Positions 37,721 through 49,867 are shown, numbered from the stretch's first letter. The stretch: DNA of 64,000 bases from Zygnema cylindricum (GCA_037447655.1 JBBHKE010001171.1:94978-158977); one strand, 5' to 3'. Numbers and translations: made by a program. Notes: generated by a model not told the origin, from the letters alone.

Positions 37721-38183
37721 CATAGTTGTTCAAATCGCGCGATTTTTTCATTTTTTCTTATTATTACGTATTATTTGTGACTTTTGAAAAAATCTCAAAA
37801 AAATGCGATGTTATTTATGTCTGGTAAATTGAACGGACAATTAACGGAAATTGTACGGTATATTACAGTAACTGTTCGAAAAATGTAAGGACTTTGACGA
37901 AAAGATACGTCGCGCTTTGTAGTACTTTCTATCCGGTAAACTGAACAAAAATTTTACAGAAATTGTACGGAATTGTACCGAAAATGTACGGACTATGACG
38001 AAAAAAGAAGGAAATTGTACGGAAAATGTACAAATTGCGGTCCATGTAAAATTCAATTTATTTTACATGTACGGATTAGTACAGATTCACAGTCACTAAC
38101 GAATTTTTCAAATCGACCTCTCTGATTTTTACGTATTATTCACGCATTTGAATCGCGAGTAAAATAGGATTTGAACAACTATG
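37721..38183. mobile_element. Non-autonomous hAT-like element, 463 bp, perfect 8-bp TSD
   Basis: It starts CATAGTTGTTCAAATCGCG and ends with the inverted GGATTTGAACAACTATG. The octamer TCAAAAAG occurs immediately before (37713-37720) and after (38184-38191). The interior carries many copies of TGTACGG or its complement in both orientations, which look like subterminal transposase-binding repeats. A second, right-truncated copy begins at 38193 (CATAGTTGCTCAAATTAAGC). Confidence 0.88.
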
Positions 38184-38192
38184 TCAAAAAGC

Positions 38193-38440
38193 CATAGTTG
38201 CTCAAATTAAGCGATTTTTTCCTTTTTTTCGATTTCTACGTATAATTCGTGACTTTTGAAAAATCGCAAAAAAATTCGGAGTATTTTTTGTCTTGTAAAC
38301 TGAACGGTACGGCTTATTACGGATATGTACGGACTTCTACAAAACAGACGTTCAGTTTACCAGAACTTTCTGACAAGGAAACTGAACACTAAACTTACTG
38401 AATTGTACGGAATTGTATCGAAAATGTACGGACTATTACG
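38193..38440. mobile_element. Partial hAT-like element abutting the previous one
   Basis: It begins CATAGTTGCTCAAATT two bases past the TSD of the element at 37721 and follows its left half (ATTCGTGACTTTTGAAAAATCGC, then TGTACGG words) to about 38440. I find no right terminus. Inserted in tandem or a rearranged duplicate. Confidence 0.55.
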
Positions 38441-40253
38441 AAATGAGACGTTGTAGTGTTGCACCTTTGCGGGCGGTGAGTTTGAACTTTGCAGGATCGT
38501 CTTCTTCATTTTTTTTTCACAAAAGGCGCCATAAAATCGAATCTTCAAGGCAGCCGGTGCCATTACTGACGCCACGCAGTGGTCATTGAAACTGTAGTTT
38601 AAGACATGATGGACTTAAATGTAGGGGAAGGAGGTTTAGGGTAAAGATAGAAGAAGGAGATAAATGTATTTTTTTTTTGGTTCAATGTGAATGTTTCATT
38701 TAAAATTATTAACATGTTATGTCTTGCCATGCTGAATGTTGAATATTGTGATTATTATATTATCTCTACTTTTTTTTTTTGTAGTCGTATGCTCTCTGAG
38801 AGATGTAGAGAGAAGGCCAGGGATAGAGAGAGAAGGCCATGGCTACCTGTCAGATAGTGTCAGATAGTCTCCGACAGACAATAATATGATTATGACAAAA
38901 AGTGGATTTGGTCGGGATTTGTTCCTACACCTTGCCGAACTAGCTTGCCTTACAATCGTCCGTAGACAGTTGACGTAGAAGTTACGATACACGAATGGAG
39001 TGTGATAATTATCTATTTATAAACAACTGTTTAGCGCTCATTTAATGAGAAATGTACAAGCTGCAGTACATGTATTTTTTATTTTTTTAGGGTTTTTTAG
39101 GGTATTTATAAATATTGAAAATCCCAAATTAGCGTTAATAATGCTAAGTGCTTTTTAACCCTAATTATTTCATAACGCTAATAGCGATTCACGGTGTACC
39201 CTTATTAGCGACACAATCCACTGACTAGGTAGTGTGGTGTAGTGTTACATTTTTGACCAAAGACTCCCTTTCTTTTTTGCAATCGGTATATAGACTCGTT
39301 TTAGTGCTCCTATGGTTTGGTTTTGTTTTTCTTTTTGTTTTTCTAACATTCTCTTTCGGGCTTGTTGTTTTGCGTTTGTAATGTTTTTAGTGCTTTAAAT
39401 TTTGGTACATTGCCTTTAATAGTCGTCAACAGTTTTTAGTTTCGATCATGTTTTGTACTTTGATGTATAAACTATTGCAGCTTTTACAATAATATCTTCT
39501 TCTACTAGGTCGGTGCGAATGACCCACAATTTGCAACTGTGTCGCGGCTTGCACGATGTTAGTTGAAACCCGTTAATTTTGTCAACCTTACATCACCAAG
39601 GAGATGAGATTCTTTAAGATTCGCCATTGGAAAACCATTTAGGTACAAAGCATACTCGAATTGTGATATTGTTAACTAACATTGAACTGTGGACTTCTAA
39701 TAGAGCAAACACAAAGCAAAATGATTCATTTTGAAACCAAAGGCTACAAAAACAATTACAAAATTATTTTAGCTCAAAACACCACCCCCTACCATGAAAA
39801 CAAAAGAAAAAGTGGCCCTTAGCCCAGAGCGTAAGATTAACAACAAAACTTAGAAATACGGAGATTATATTTTTATGCAACACGTGGCGTGACAACAAAA
39901 GTCTAGAACTCCACGACCATCATTCACCACCATAATTTGTTTTACGAGTCCGATATTGTGTAAGATGAAGGGAAACGAGGGAATACGTTGATGGTAAAGC
40001 CGATATGAGACACGGGAAAGTATTACAAGTTCCTTCAACTTTAAAAGATTGTTGGGCCGAATAACGTAAGAAGTTGTCGAAAGATAATATCATCGTCACG
40101 ATGATCTCCAAAACAAATAGCATAAAGTTGTCAATGAGGTCTTGATTCATGATCTTTAAAGGCCACGGTCGCATAAGGAAGCGAGATTGTCGAAGAAATA
40201 AGAGAGCCGAATAAAGGTGGAAGAGGGTGGGTGTCGGAGAGTCGGTCCAGCCA
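38441..40253. other. Gene-free repeat-derived stretch
   Basis: It contains one orphan right end of the TA-target family at about 39177-39198 (CGCTAATAGCGATTCACGGTG followed by TA) without a convincing left end. A T-rich segment at about 39260-39480 resembles the LINE-type 3' tract at 23740-23970 in composition. No host gene is recognised. Confidence 0.4.
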
Positions 40254-40721
40254 TCAAAGTGTGTTGTTTGGTCCCCACGTCCTATTCCTCTTTCTTTCAC
40301 TCCCCCTTCTGGTTTTCTGACTCCTCTTCCTACTGAAGGCATTCGGGTCTTGGGTTACCCGCTTGGTTCCGATCCCTACGTCACGAAATTCCCCGATTCC
40401 GCTCTTCAGACAGATTTGTCCCACGTGGATGACCTTCCTCACCTCTCTGATCCCCAGGTGGCCTTTGCTCTTCTGACGCGCTGTTTCCCGGCCCGGCCCT
40501 CCTACCTTACTCGCACTTCCCCTCCCACCCCATCCTTTGTGTCCTCACTTTCCGCATTCGATGATCGTCTTATGGATGTCCTCCACACTTTGTTGGGCCG
40601 TGGAGCTTTTGATCGCGAGTCTGGGCCCGCGGCACGCATCCAAGCCTCTCTTCCAGTCTCGGCCGGCGGTTTGGGTTTACGTCTCTTGTCCGCGCGACGT
40701 GAAATGGCATCGGAATCTTGA
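40254..40721 (+). pseudogene. Non-LTR reverse-transcriptase C-terminal fragment
   Basis: An open frame has the late RT and thumb region pattern of LINE polyproteins: IRVLGYPLGSDPYV, then a gap, DPQVAFALLTRCFPARPSYL, DRLMDVLHTLLG, and IQASLPVSAGGLGLRL. The YADD-type active-site region is absent, as is the remainder of the C-terminus after 40721. It is a dead fragment inserted among other repeats. The segment is GC-rich compared with its surroundings. Confidence 0.6.
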
Positions 40722-41517
40722 GACCCTTGGCGAAATAAAATCCGTACCAGGCCCAAACGGACAAAACCAAACAAATTGTGTACTTTGCTTTGTCGTACCT
40801 GAATGCAAACGGACAAAACATAGCGGATCGTGCACTTTTCGTCGTCGCTTGAATTCTTTTGAAATTTCTTGGAAATTTCTTACACGTGCGACTACGTGTT
40901 TTTATTTGTTTTTCTAAAAATCTTTGTTTTAAAACACATCTTCCCTGTGATTTAAAGAAAAGTTTGAAGATGACGTTTTTTGGCATGGCCGTGGGTCGAA
41001 GAACACAAAACGACAATATGTAGTACATCTTAAATTCGATGATGACGCAAAATGTACTTCTCATTTTTTCTTTTTTTGTACGGTTGAAACTTACGCGGTA
41101 CGGCTCTAAGTTTTACAGGAAAACGACAGAAAAAAACCCTTACTTAGGCACATGGAGACGCACCCTTATGCGAACGGCTTTTTTTCGATGTGATTGATTT
41201 TTTGTTTAGTGCGATTTCACGTGCGAGCGTGATTCTATTAAATCATTATTTGTACCTTTTTACTTACAAAAGTACAATTTTGCACGGTCGGACGTCGTCC
41301 GTACTCCACACTATTTAAAACGAACCTATATTATATTTTTTTACTCTAATTAAACCTTACCTTAAATAGAATTATGAAAAATTTAGAATCATTTACTCTA
41401 TTTAAGGTGATAGAGTCGAAATTTAGGGCGACCGAATTAGCGTTATTTACTCTAATTACGATTCGCGGTGTAGTACACTTTTATGTACGGAAAGCTAAAA
41501 TTCTTGCGCGACTCTAA
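40722..41517. other. Repeat-derived stretch with two element ends
   Basis: Around 41150-41175, CATGGAGACGCACCC resembles the right end of the GGGTATGTCCCCATG family at 41518. At 41447-41470, CTCTAATTACGATTCGCGGTG followed by TA is a right end of the TA-target family; its interior (CGGTCGGACGTCG...) matches 35590-35620. No gene is recognised. Confidence 0.45.
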
Positions 41518-43046
41518 GGGTATGTCCCCATGTAAGCGATACTTTGAAAAAGTATTTTGGACTGTAGTGGAGTGTTCCGTACTACTTTGAAAAGCGTCCC
41601 TATGTGCGAAAATGAAATCGGAACTTTGACATGTGACGGTTGTAGACGTAGGTACAACTTTGTGACGATTGATGACTACACCGCCAATCGCTATTAGCGT
41701 TGTGTACGCTAATCCCGTCCCGCTTTTTTTTTGTTTTATTCTCAAATAGCGTAGTTTATTCTATTTTTTTCTTTATTCTATTTAGGGTTATATTCAGTAC
41801 GTTGTCTCTTAAATAGAGTGGTGTACGGTCAGTGTCAGACCGTACATAAATGTACCTTTTTAAGTTAAAAATTACAATAAATTATTTTTAGTAATCGCGG
41901 ACGCATGAGAATGTGCGTTCTAAAAAGGAAAAAAACCAGGTCGTAAAAAATCCCGCTCGCACATATTCGTCCGACAGCCGCGTTTCGACCGTGTGAATGT
42001 ACGATTTGTGTACGATTTGTGTACGATTTGTCAGATTTTGTACGGAAATTTATATTAGTGTAAGCATGTTTGCGACCGACATTTGTTTTTTCAAAGATCC
42101 AAATTACCATAATCAAACAATTAGAATGTATGATTTTTTCCAAAATTTTCAAATTCTTAAATAGCGTACACCACGGTAATTATTTGTATACGCTAATGAA
42201 ACCTACACGCTAATAGCGATTGGCGGTGTACTGTACTACGAAACTTCCGACAATCGGTGACGCCAACAAAAACAGCGACGGTTGTAGACGTCTAGATTTT
42301 TGTAATTTTGTGACATGGCAGATGTTTAGGAATTTGTGACATTGTGACGTCATGCTCACTTGTGACAACGTCGACGTCACAAAATTCAAGAACTTTCTGC
42401 CATGGCTATCCGATTTCGTTTTTCCGACTTTTCTCAATCGACTTGCCATAAATATATACATAAAGGTAGTCAAAATAATTATTTTTTAAATATCTTTCAT
42501 TTAATACCAGTAATGTCGTGCCTCATTCTAAAAAGTGAGAGATAAAAGCGATAGTGTGAGAGGGAGAGGGGAGAAGCGACGACGGCGCAAAATTCTGCAA
42601 AGGACCCATGAATGAAAGTGGAGGTCCGGAGACCCCTGCAGATTTCCGTACATACTCGTCTTTTCCGTACATGCACGTGACGGGCAGGGAGAAAAATAGC
42701 GAGTGCTCTCCCTCGTCCTAAAATTTTACCACTCGTGTAGCGCGTGCGTGGACCGTTTTTCATTCGTTGTTTGGGCGGTACTTTCCCTGAAATCAGGTCG
42801 CGAGGTGATTTTTGATGAAGTTTTTTGACAGGCTGTATTCTCTTGCCTGGGGGTTGAAAAAAGAAAAACGCCAAAATTCGTTAACTCGACGACAAACATG
42901 AAGTACATTCAAAGTATCGACTTGACGTTTTCTGTACTTTTAAATAATTGATTTTCTTGTACGGCTGAAGTTTATATTGTACGAAACTGCGTTTTGGGTG
43001 AAAACGACAGGATAAAGTCGATACTTTAATACATGGGGACGTACCC
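41518..43046. mobile_element. PIF/Harbinger-like non-autonomous element, 1.5 kb, with a nested MITE
   Basis: The left end GGGTATGTCCCCATGTAAGC matches the inverted right end (ACATGGGGACGTACCC), and TAA sits on both sides (41515-41517, 43047-43049). A 3-bp TAA duplication with GGG-starting ends is the pattern of PIF/Harbinger elements. A 550-bp TA-target MITE is inserted within it, which dates that MITE as younger. Open frames inside show no transposase similarity. Confidence 0.72.
41679..42228. mobile_element. TA-target MITE, 550 bp, nested
   Basis: The ends are CACCGCCAATCGCTATTAGC and the inverted GCTAATAGCGATTGGCGGTG, flanked by TA. The interior aligns with 20043-20581, including the minus-strand frame starting MKILEKIIHSN (42152-41865) and a triplicated GTACGATTTGT word near 42000. 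Confidence 0.88.
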
Positions 43047-43503
43047 TAAAGTTGGCGGAGACAATTTGATGTCAGCTGGCGCGGTCACATTGGGGCAGCC
43101 GGCTATGACACGTTCGCGCTCAAAAATATTTTGATAGACACGTGTCATTGTTTAAACGCTAACAAGTATATTTGACACGTCAAATGATGCTCCACGTGTC
43201 AGCTTGTAGCTTTCAGTACTTTATGTGAAGAATTTGTGATTTCACAGCCGGCAACCGGCCGCATCAAACTAGAACTCGAGCGTTGACGTCGTCTCACCAC
43301 CGTCAATGTTCGCGTCAAAAACTCACACTTTCCGTACATAAAAGCGTACGAAATGGTCCAAATCACGTCATGGTCTGCGATTACTGAGAATCTGGTGCAA
43401 TTACCGTGTCCTAATCTTTGATGGTACGGGATTACTGTACGGATTTTGAGTGTTTTTGAGTTTTGAAACAGAGCAGCCAAGGTGCGAATTGGAAGATGCA
43501 GCC
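43047..43503 (+). promoter_or_regulatory. Upstream region of the xylanase gene
   Basis: These are the 450 bases between the Harbinger-like element and the first recognised xylanase exon. They must hold the promoter, and possibly an unrecognised first exon encoding a signal peptide, which the model otherwise lacks. No clear TATA box is seen. Confidence 0.3.
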
Positions 43504-46500
43504 ATGGCTTCAGTCACTGCAAATTGTTATTTCCAAGAAGGGACGAAAAACTGGTACGTCTTAGCTGGAGGGGACCCAGATTGTCGTCTAGTGCGACAGG
43601 ATGTGAAGGATCTTCCTGATTTTGTCGAACGTCCTGTGAGTTTTTTTATTTTATTCTCCTTTTTGTTTCTCGGTTTGTACGACGTTTATCTTATTTCTTC
43701 CCCCTCGGTGCTTCTTTTCGAGATATTTTTCCACCGCATCAGGAAAAAATGGAAGAACGGAACAAACTTCAAAAAATTGCACGCTTGCAAGAATTTTTGA
43801 AGACAAATAAAGAAATAAATAAAGAAATAAATAAAGAAATAAGTAAAGAAATAAGTAAAGAAATAAATAAAGATAGAAATAAATCTTCTCACCGTCTTGA
43901 TCTTAAATTGTTCTGATTTTTTTTTTTTGTTTGCAAACTTATTTCGATAGACATATCCTCCATATATACAATGTTGACCTTTCATCCTCTCCCTCTCTCT
44001 TCCTCCCTTCATCATCGTCTCTTCCATAGCCCTTTTATCCTCTCCTTTCTGATTTTCCTCTCCCATCTGCCCTTCTCTCTCTGTGTCTCCTTTCCCGCTA
44101 CCCAACCCATCCCTCCACACATCTATCCCTCTTTTCCTCTCGCTCCCCTACTTTTCCATTCCTCTCCCCTCTCTGTCTCCCCCATCTCCCTCTCCTCTCT
44201 CCCTCATTTCGATTTTCACCAGTGTTTCTCTTGTCCTTTGTGCAGCGTAACAGTTTCTATGTCTCCGTTTCTGGCCGGAAATCTGGATGGAATGGGCTTG
44301 CCCAAGATATTGAGTTAAAGGCAAAATGTAAATACAAAGTAACTGCAGAAGTTGCCATCAAAGGGGCGATTTCTGCAGGTGTTTGGATCACAATCGCTTT
44401 GAAAAATCGCAACGGAAGCGATTGGAAGGGAACTAATAATCCGTACATTAACGTGGGAAGGTGCGGTTTTATTCTGTTTTTTCAGTTTTTGGAACCAGGG
44501 CAGATTGTAAAGATGTTCCCCGGTTAGTTTTTTTGTTTGTCCTTTTATGTATCTTGCGGGTACTAAATACTACAATCAGTTATCTTTTCTCTTGAAGTCA
44601 CAAAATAAAACACTGTCGTTGTTAGTGGATTAACATCGATTTAACAAGACGGCTTTCTTACATCCAACTCTAATTCAGAATGTAGAAAGTTGAGTGTAAG
44701 AAAAATCGTGTCTACATTTCTCGCACACTGTTGGTCTACCTTAATTTATTGACAACCTCCAGATATTTTTTAAGCAACGGTTGAGTTTCACGGCTTTTTT
44801 TTTTTTTTTTTTTTTTTTTTGCAAATTTGGAAATTTTCTTGAAGTAAGTCTTGGAAGTGCAAGAACACACCGTTTACAGCTGTTAGTGTTTATTGTGTCA
44901 TAAAGTTAATAATTCGGTTTTTCATTTTTAATCCACTCTAGTTTTGGTACAAATTTTACAGATTAGGTCCTTGTGAACCACGCTATCATAGTTCAGATTA
45001 TTTTGCAAACTTTTTGTGAACTATGTGTTTTGAATTCCTTGCGGTTAGTTTCGATGATATTTAGGATTATACAGGAACCCATCTTCGGTCACGAATATCT
45101 TGTAAATGCATTCCTTTTGTGTGATGCAGTGTCACAGCAAATGAGACAAATTTTGTTACACTTAATGGGCTTTTTAGAGGAATCGATACAGTTCCTCCCA
45201 AAGTGACAGTTTATGTGGAGGGTCCACCTGGCGGTGTGGATCTTCTTGTGGCATCTTTTACTATTGTGGCGGTTGAGGAGGCCCCACCGACGGAGAGGCC
45301 TAAATCTGGGCCTTTTAGGGATGTGAGCTCCTTTTCTTCGGTTTACCTTTATTTTTTCTTCTTTTCGCTGATTTCAGAGCCGATTTTTTGTTTATTCGGT
45401 TCTGTTCTTTTTTATGGGGGGCCATTTTGGTCCCCTTCTCCCTCCCCCTCCCCCTTCCCCTTCCCCTTCCCAACCTCCTGAAGCAATCTTTCTCTGTCCA
45501 TGTGTACAGCTGGGCCTCAACATTGTTGAAAATGGAGACTTTCAAAAAGGGACTTCCAGCTGGGGTTCTATGGCCTGCTCAGAATCTCTCAAAGTCATTC
45601 CTGCCTCTCCCTGTGGCTCTCCTAATGGACCTCCCATCGAGCCTTCCTCCCTTCCTTCCTCATGGCCTCAATACTATCCTCTTCCCACCTTCGATAATAC
45701 ACACTCCTCTTTTAACGCCTCTCAACAAAATTCTTTTAATTGTTATTCTTGTTGCCCTGATGGTCCCACATATCCTCCAGTCTATCCCATTTCCTCGCCC
45801 GTGAACCGTAGATCTCTCTATTCTCTATCTGATTTATCACTCTCCTGTAAAGAAAATTCTCTCCCTGTCCCATTGGCTGGACCCACCGGCCCGTATTTAA
45901 TTGTGGGAAATCGAACCGCAGAATGGCAAGGACCGATGCAAAAACTAACGAAGCGAGTAAAACCTTCTACCACATATGCTGTCACAGCGTGGGTGAGAAT
46001 TGGAAGAGAAGGCGATTCTTCTCGTCCAATTTCCCAGTCTCTTAATATGGCAATTTCGGTCGATGGACAGTGGATAAATGGGGGGATGGTAGAGACACAC
46101 GCAAACAAGTGGGTCCGGTCTGTGGGTTCCTTTCGAGTGGAGAAACAGCCGGTAGATGTAACATTATATGTCCAAGGAGCCAAGCCAGGTGTCGATATCT
46201 GGTTGGCCGATGTTCGTGTGATTGAGGTCGACTGGAAAGCGAGAATTGAGGAGTTGAAGGCAAAAGCTGAGGAAGTAAGATTTGAGGAAAACGTGGGGCT
46301 ATGTAAAGGTTGCAGTCTGATTTTTCTTGTGCTTGGTTGATTTTTTTTTTTTCTGTTTTCTATTTGCTTTTATTCGTTTTTCTTCTAGTTTCTTGAAGTG
46401 GTTGTCTGGTACAGTGGCAGGAGCGAGGATTCTTTAAACTCGTCATATTTTATTTTGTGATCTTTTCAGTCTTTTGTTTTTTCTGATCTTTGTTTTCCAT

Positions 46501-48269
46501 TTTTTGCAGGTCCGAAAACGCAACGTGACTATAAAGATTCGAGATGCATGCGGGAATTCAGTTTCAAATGCTTTTGTGACGATCGAACAAACGGAGAGAG
46601 CATTTCCTTTGGGGACATGCATTAACAATCGCGATATTCAGAACCCTCAATACCAGCAGTTTTTCTTGAAACATTTTAATTTTGCTGTTTTCGAAAACGA
46701 ACTCAAATGGGTGCAAATGGAAAGAATAAGGGGTGAGGTTGATTATACGACAGCGGACTTCATGCTCCAGTGGCTGGAAAATCATAAAATACCAGTCAGA
46801 GGTCATTGCATTTTTTGGGATAATGAATTCCCAGAGTGGATTCGGAAAATATCAGATGAAGAAGCAGCAGGTACGACTCTTTTCTCTTTTCTTTCCGTTA
46901 TTCCCAAATTTATCGTAAATATGAAGTTTATCGGTGTGTGAATGAAGTGATCTCTTGGCCCGATTTGAGGTAACACCAGACATGTCGAATCGTGGTGCTT
47001 TTTGTTGTTTGTGGGTTTCTTTTTCTGAGTATTTCAAATCATCCGGTTTGTTTCAAAAATTGCTTTGGTGCACTTCATTTTTATTTAGTTCAGTTTTGTA
47101 AATTCCACGTAGGTTTGATTTTTCGTTCATTTAAGTGACTCTCTAGCAAATTTCTGTACAGAAGTAAATTACTGTTCTTCTTGTTATTATTCTTTTGTTG
47201 CATCTTAGTCAAATACTGTGTACGGATTCTATTTTCGAAATGAAGGGCATGTAATCTGTACTTTTAAGGAGTATGCATTTCTTAAGACTGGCGTTTCTTA
47301 ACCTTTAACCTGACGTTAACCTTGACCAACATATCAACATCAATGTTCCTTTCTTTGGCTTTGTCAATCACAGTCTGTTAGCGTGGGGCTTATATGTCAA
47401 TTGTTTGTCGAGAGGAGGAGATTTTCTGTTGACCTTTTTTTTTGAGAGGAGCAAATTTTGTGACTTTTTGTTGGGGGAGATTGATTTTATTGTGATTCGC
47501 AGGTGAAGTGGATAGAAGGTTGACTGAGCTTGTGGGTCGTTACAAGGGCAGATTTCAACACTATGATGTGAATAATGAGATGTTACATGGTGGATATTTT
47601 GCCGACCGTTTTGGACCGGGAATCATAACGAGGATGTTTCAATTGGCTTTCCGGCTTGACCCATCTGCAAAGCTTTTCGTCAACGATTATCATGTGGGAG
47701 ATGGGTGTGATTGGAAGTCGACACCGGAAAAATATGTGGAATCGATTCGGGGATTGTTGAATAATGGAGCGCCTGTGGGAGGAATTGGTATCCAAGGGCA
47801 TATTACGGCTCCGGTGGGTGTCCATTTTCGGGACACTTTGGACAAACTTGCTCAAATTGGGCTTCCAATATGGTTGACAGAGGTGGATGTTAACTCTACC
47901 GACGAAACTGTGAGAGCAAATGACCTTGAGATCATGTTGCGAGAAGCTTTTGCACATCCGGTAGTGGAGGGAGTGGTGTTGTGGGGTTTTTGGAAGGGAG
48001 CTAAAGGGGCTCCGGCTATGGCGATACCTAATGCACATCTAGTTGAGGAAGATTGGAGTTTAAATGCCGCGGGAAGGAGATTGGAGGCTCTTCAAAAGGA
48101 GTGGACGACCGCAAATATAAGTGGCCACGTGGATGCCCACGGCTCGTTCCCACTGCGAGGATTTTTGGGAAAGTATAAAGTGAAAGTCGAGAGTGGAGGA
48201 TCTTTCTACGAGCAAACGTTTGTTATTGAGAACGGCACTGGAGTACAGACTGTAAATATTGTTATCTGA
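43504..48269 (+). CDS. GH10 endo-1,4-beta-xylanase with two CBM22 modules
   Basis: Exons 43504-43635, 44246-44460, 45130-45322, 45510-46274, 46510-46870 and 47503-48269 give about 810 residues in phase. Residues about 1-180 form a first CBM22 (SGWNGLAQDIELK, FVTLNGLFRG, VTVYVEGPPGGVDLLVASF). Residues 181-420 form a second CBM22 (NIVENGDFQKGTSSW, YAVTAWVRIG, VDIWLADVRVIEVDW) carrying an unusual Ser/Pro/Asn-rich insertion of about 75 residues. The rest is GH10: FAVFENELKWVQME, VRGHCIFWDNE, the acid/base glutamate in DVNNEMLHG (about 581) and the nucleophile in WLTEVDVNS (about 682). It hydrolyses xylan in the cell wall, as plant XYN1-type enzymes do. No signal peptide is visible at the chosen ATG, so an earlier exon may be missing. 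AATAAA at 48356 is a likely polyadenylation signal. Confidence 0.92.
43795..44240. repeat. Simple-sequence tracts in xylanase intron 1
   Basis: A tandem AAATAAAG-type tract (about 43800-43880) is followed by a 200-base pyrimidine-rich run of CTCTCCCTT words (about 43975-44215) that leads directly into the intron 1 acceptor. The long pyrimidine run acts in effect as an oversized polypyrimidine tract. A run of about 28 T lies in intron 2 near 44794-44820. Confidence 0.75.
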
Positions 48270-48625
48270 GTTGAGAGGATAATGTGCTCTATTTTGACCT
48301 ATTTTATGTTAGTTTTGTAGTTGTTACAAATTCCTGTCGTTCATTTTTGATGGAGAATAAAGAAGACAAGTTAACCGATTGTGTGTGATTTAAATTACTT
48401 CTGGTCAAAATCTTCTAATAAATGAAGCATAGATTTTGTTGTAGTCATAGTGTGGCTTTCTAACTGTTATTTTTGGGATGTTTAACTATGTAGGAATAAA
48501 CTGCCATGTGATGCTGGCTAAAGTGAAGGTTGCTATGATTATAATATGTATATATACCCATTGGACTTCAAAGTTATTTGAAATGCTGGTCTGTCTCATT
48601 CCTGAGCATGCCATTCAGCCACCTA

Positions 48626-48748
48626 CACTGTCCATCACTGGTAGTGTCAACAACACTATTTAAGGGAGTGGACTACTGCGCCAAGTCTCCCTACACTGAT
48701 GTCACATCTACAGTAATAACTCCTTTACCCTAACAGCGATGGGCAGTG
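48626..48748. mobile_element. Small TA-target MITE relic, about 123 bp
   Basis: The left end CACTGTCCATCACTGGTAG (after TA) pairs with an inverted right end AGCGATGGGCAGTG. The interior shares CAACAACACTATTTAAGG..GTGGACTAC with the copy at 60827. This is a variant subfamily with CACTGCCCATCG ends. Confidence 0.6.
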
Positions 48749-49867
48749 CAGAGGTAATTTGTAGTTCAGATATATATATATGCCTGAATACACTGAATAT
48801 ACCGGAATATTCTGAATATACGCCTGGTTGGTCAGTGCCGCTGTCCCTATCGACCTCAAATTATTTTGCGTTAGTGGTAACGCTGGTGGAGGGCCAAACA
48901 TGTATGCATGGCGCGGCAAACTTTTCTTACATTTGCGGCATTTTTTGCTGGTCGTGTTCCTTTTGTATTTTAGTTACTCTCCTAACAGTACCTATGTCAA
49001 ATTTTTACAAACAAATGAAATTGAAAGCTGAAAAAGAACCAGGTGCTTGTGGAAATACCATAGGGTTTGACCTTTCTCTTGCGACCTTGGGAAACACTGT
49101 ACCTTTTTCTCTGACAAGAACTATATCAATCAAAAAATTGTGTTGGGCATAATGTTGGAAGTAGCGGAAATTCTTAAACTCTTCCATGAATCTTTATATC
49201 GTCGGAAAAAGCTAAGCAGGTGATAAATGCAATAAATGTAACAAATATTTTATGTAGATATTTTAAAACACCTTGCGCAGAAATCCGCGCACAGATTAAA
49301 ACTAAAATGAACAAATGTTTAAGAGTGACATAATATTATTGGCATAAGACTTTACACATTAGACATGTTCATTCTTAAAAGGTTAAAATTCGTCAACTTC
49401 CATAAAGTGTTCGAAACTGGTGTTGCTGTACATACCATTAACTACACATTGATATCATAAAGTAGGAAAATACCATATTCTGTCAATATACATCGACATT
49501 CGCCTTCATACCATATATTCACCAATAATCATGACACTTCATAGATCTCACTGCACATGTGGCTCTCTGCTCCCAGGTTCGCTCTTCTTCGTATCTCCTC
49601 AACCCGATGCCCATTCCATCTCTCTCACCTTCCCTGTCCTCTCCATCTACGCCCTCTCCGTTCTTCCCGCTCCGTCCCCGACTAGCAATATCTTTCCGAC
49701 ATGAGCTGTTCAATTCCTTACCGAGATAGGCATAAAGCTGACAATGCCTACCGTAGTTGTTGTAATCACATTCCCTCAGATATCCCTCGTCGTTCCTTCA
49801 TTGATGCTATAAAACACATATTTCGAGCTTATTTTTTCCCATTTTAATTTTTTTGTTTCCCTTTCGG
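48749..49867. other. Intergenic, nothing recognised
   Basis: Open frames are present on both strands (for example plus-strand near 48739-49152) but have no recognisable domains. A short AT-repeat patch with echoing CTGAATA words lies at 48770-48825. The last 150 bases form the 3' flank of the U2 gene. Confidence 0.35.

Noticed and set aside
42497-42908. Basic minus-strand frames within the Harbinger-like element
   Set aside because: They were tested as a possible transposase or Myb-like accessory protein but show no DDE or Myb motifs; probably chance frames.
48739-49152. Plus-strand 137-codon frame downstream of the xylanase gene
   Set aside because: It begins in an AT-repeat patch, has no known domain, and overlaps an equally long frame in another phase; no support.
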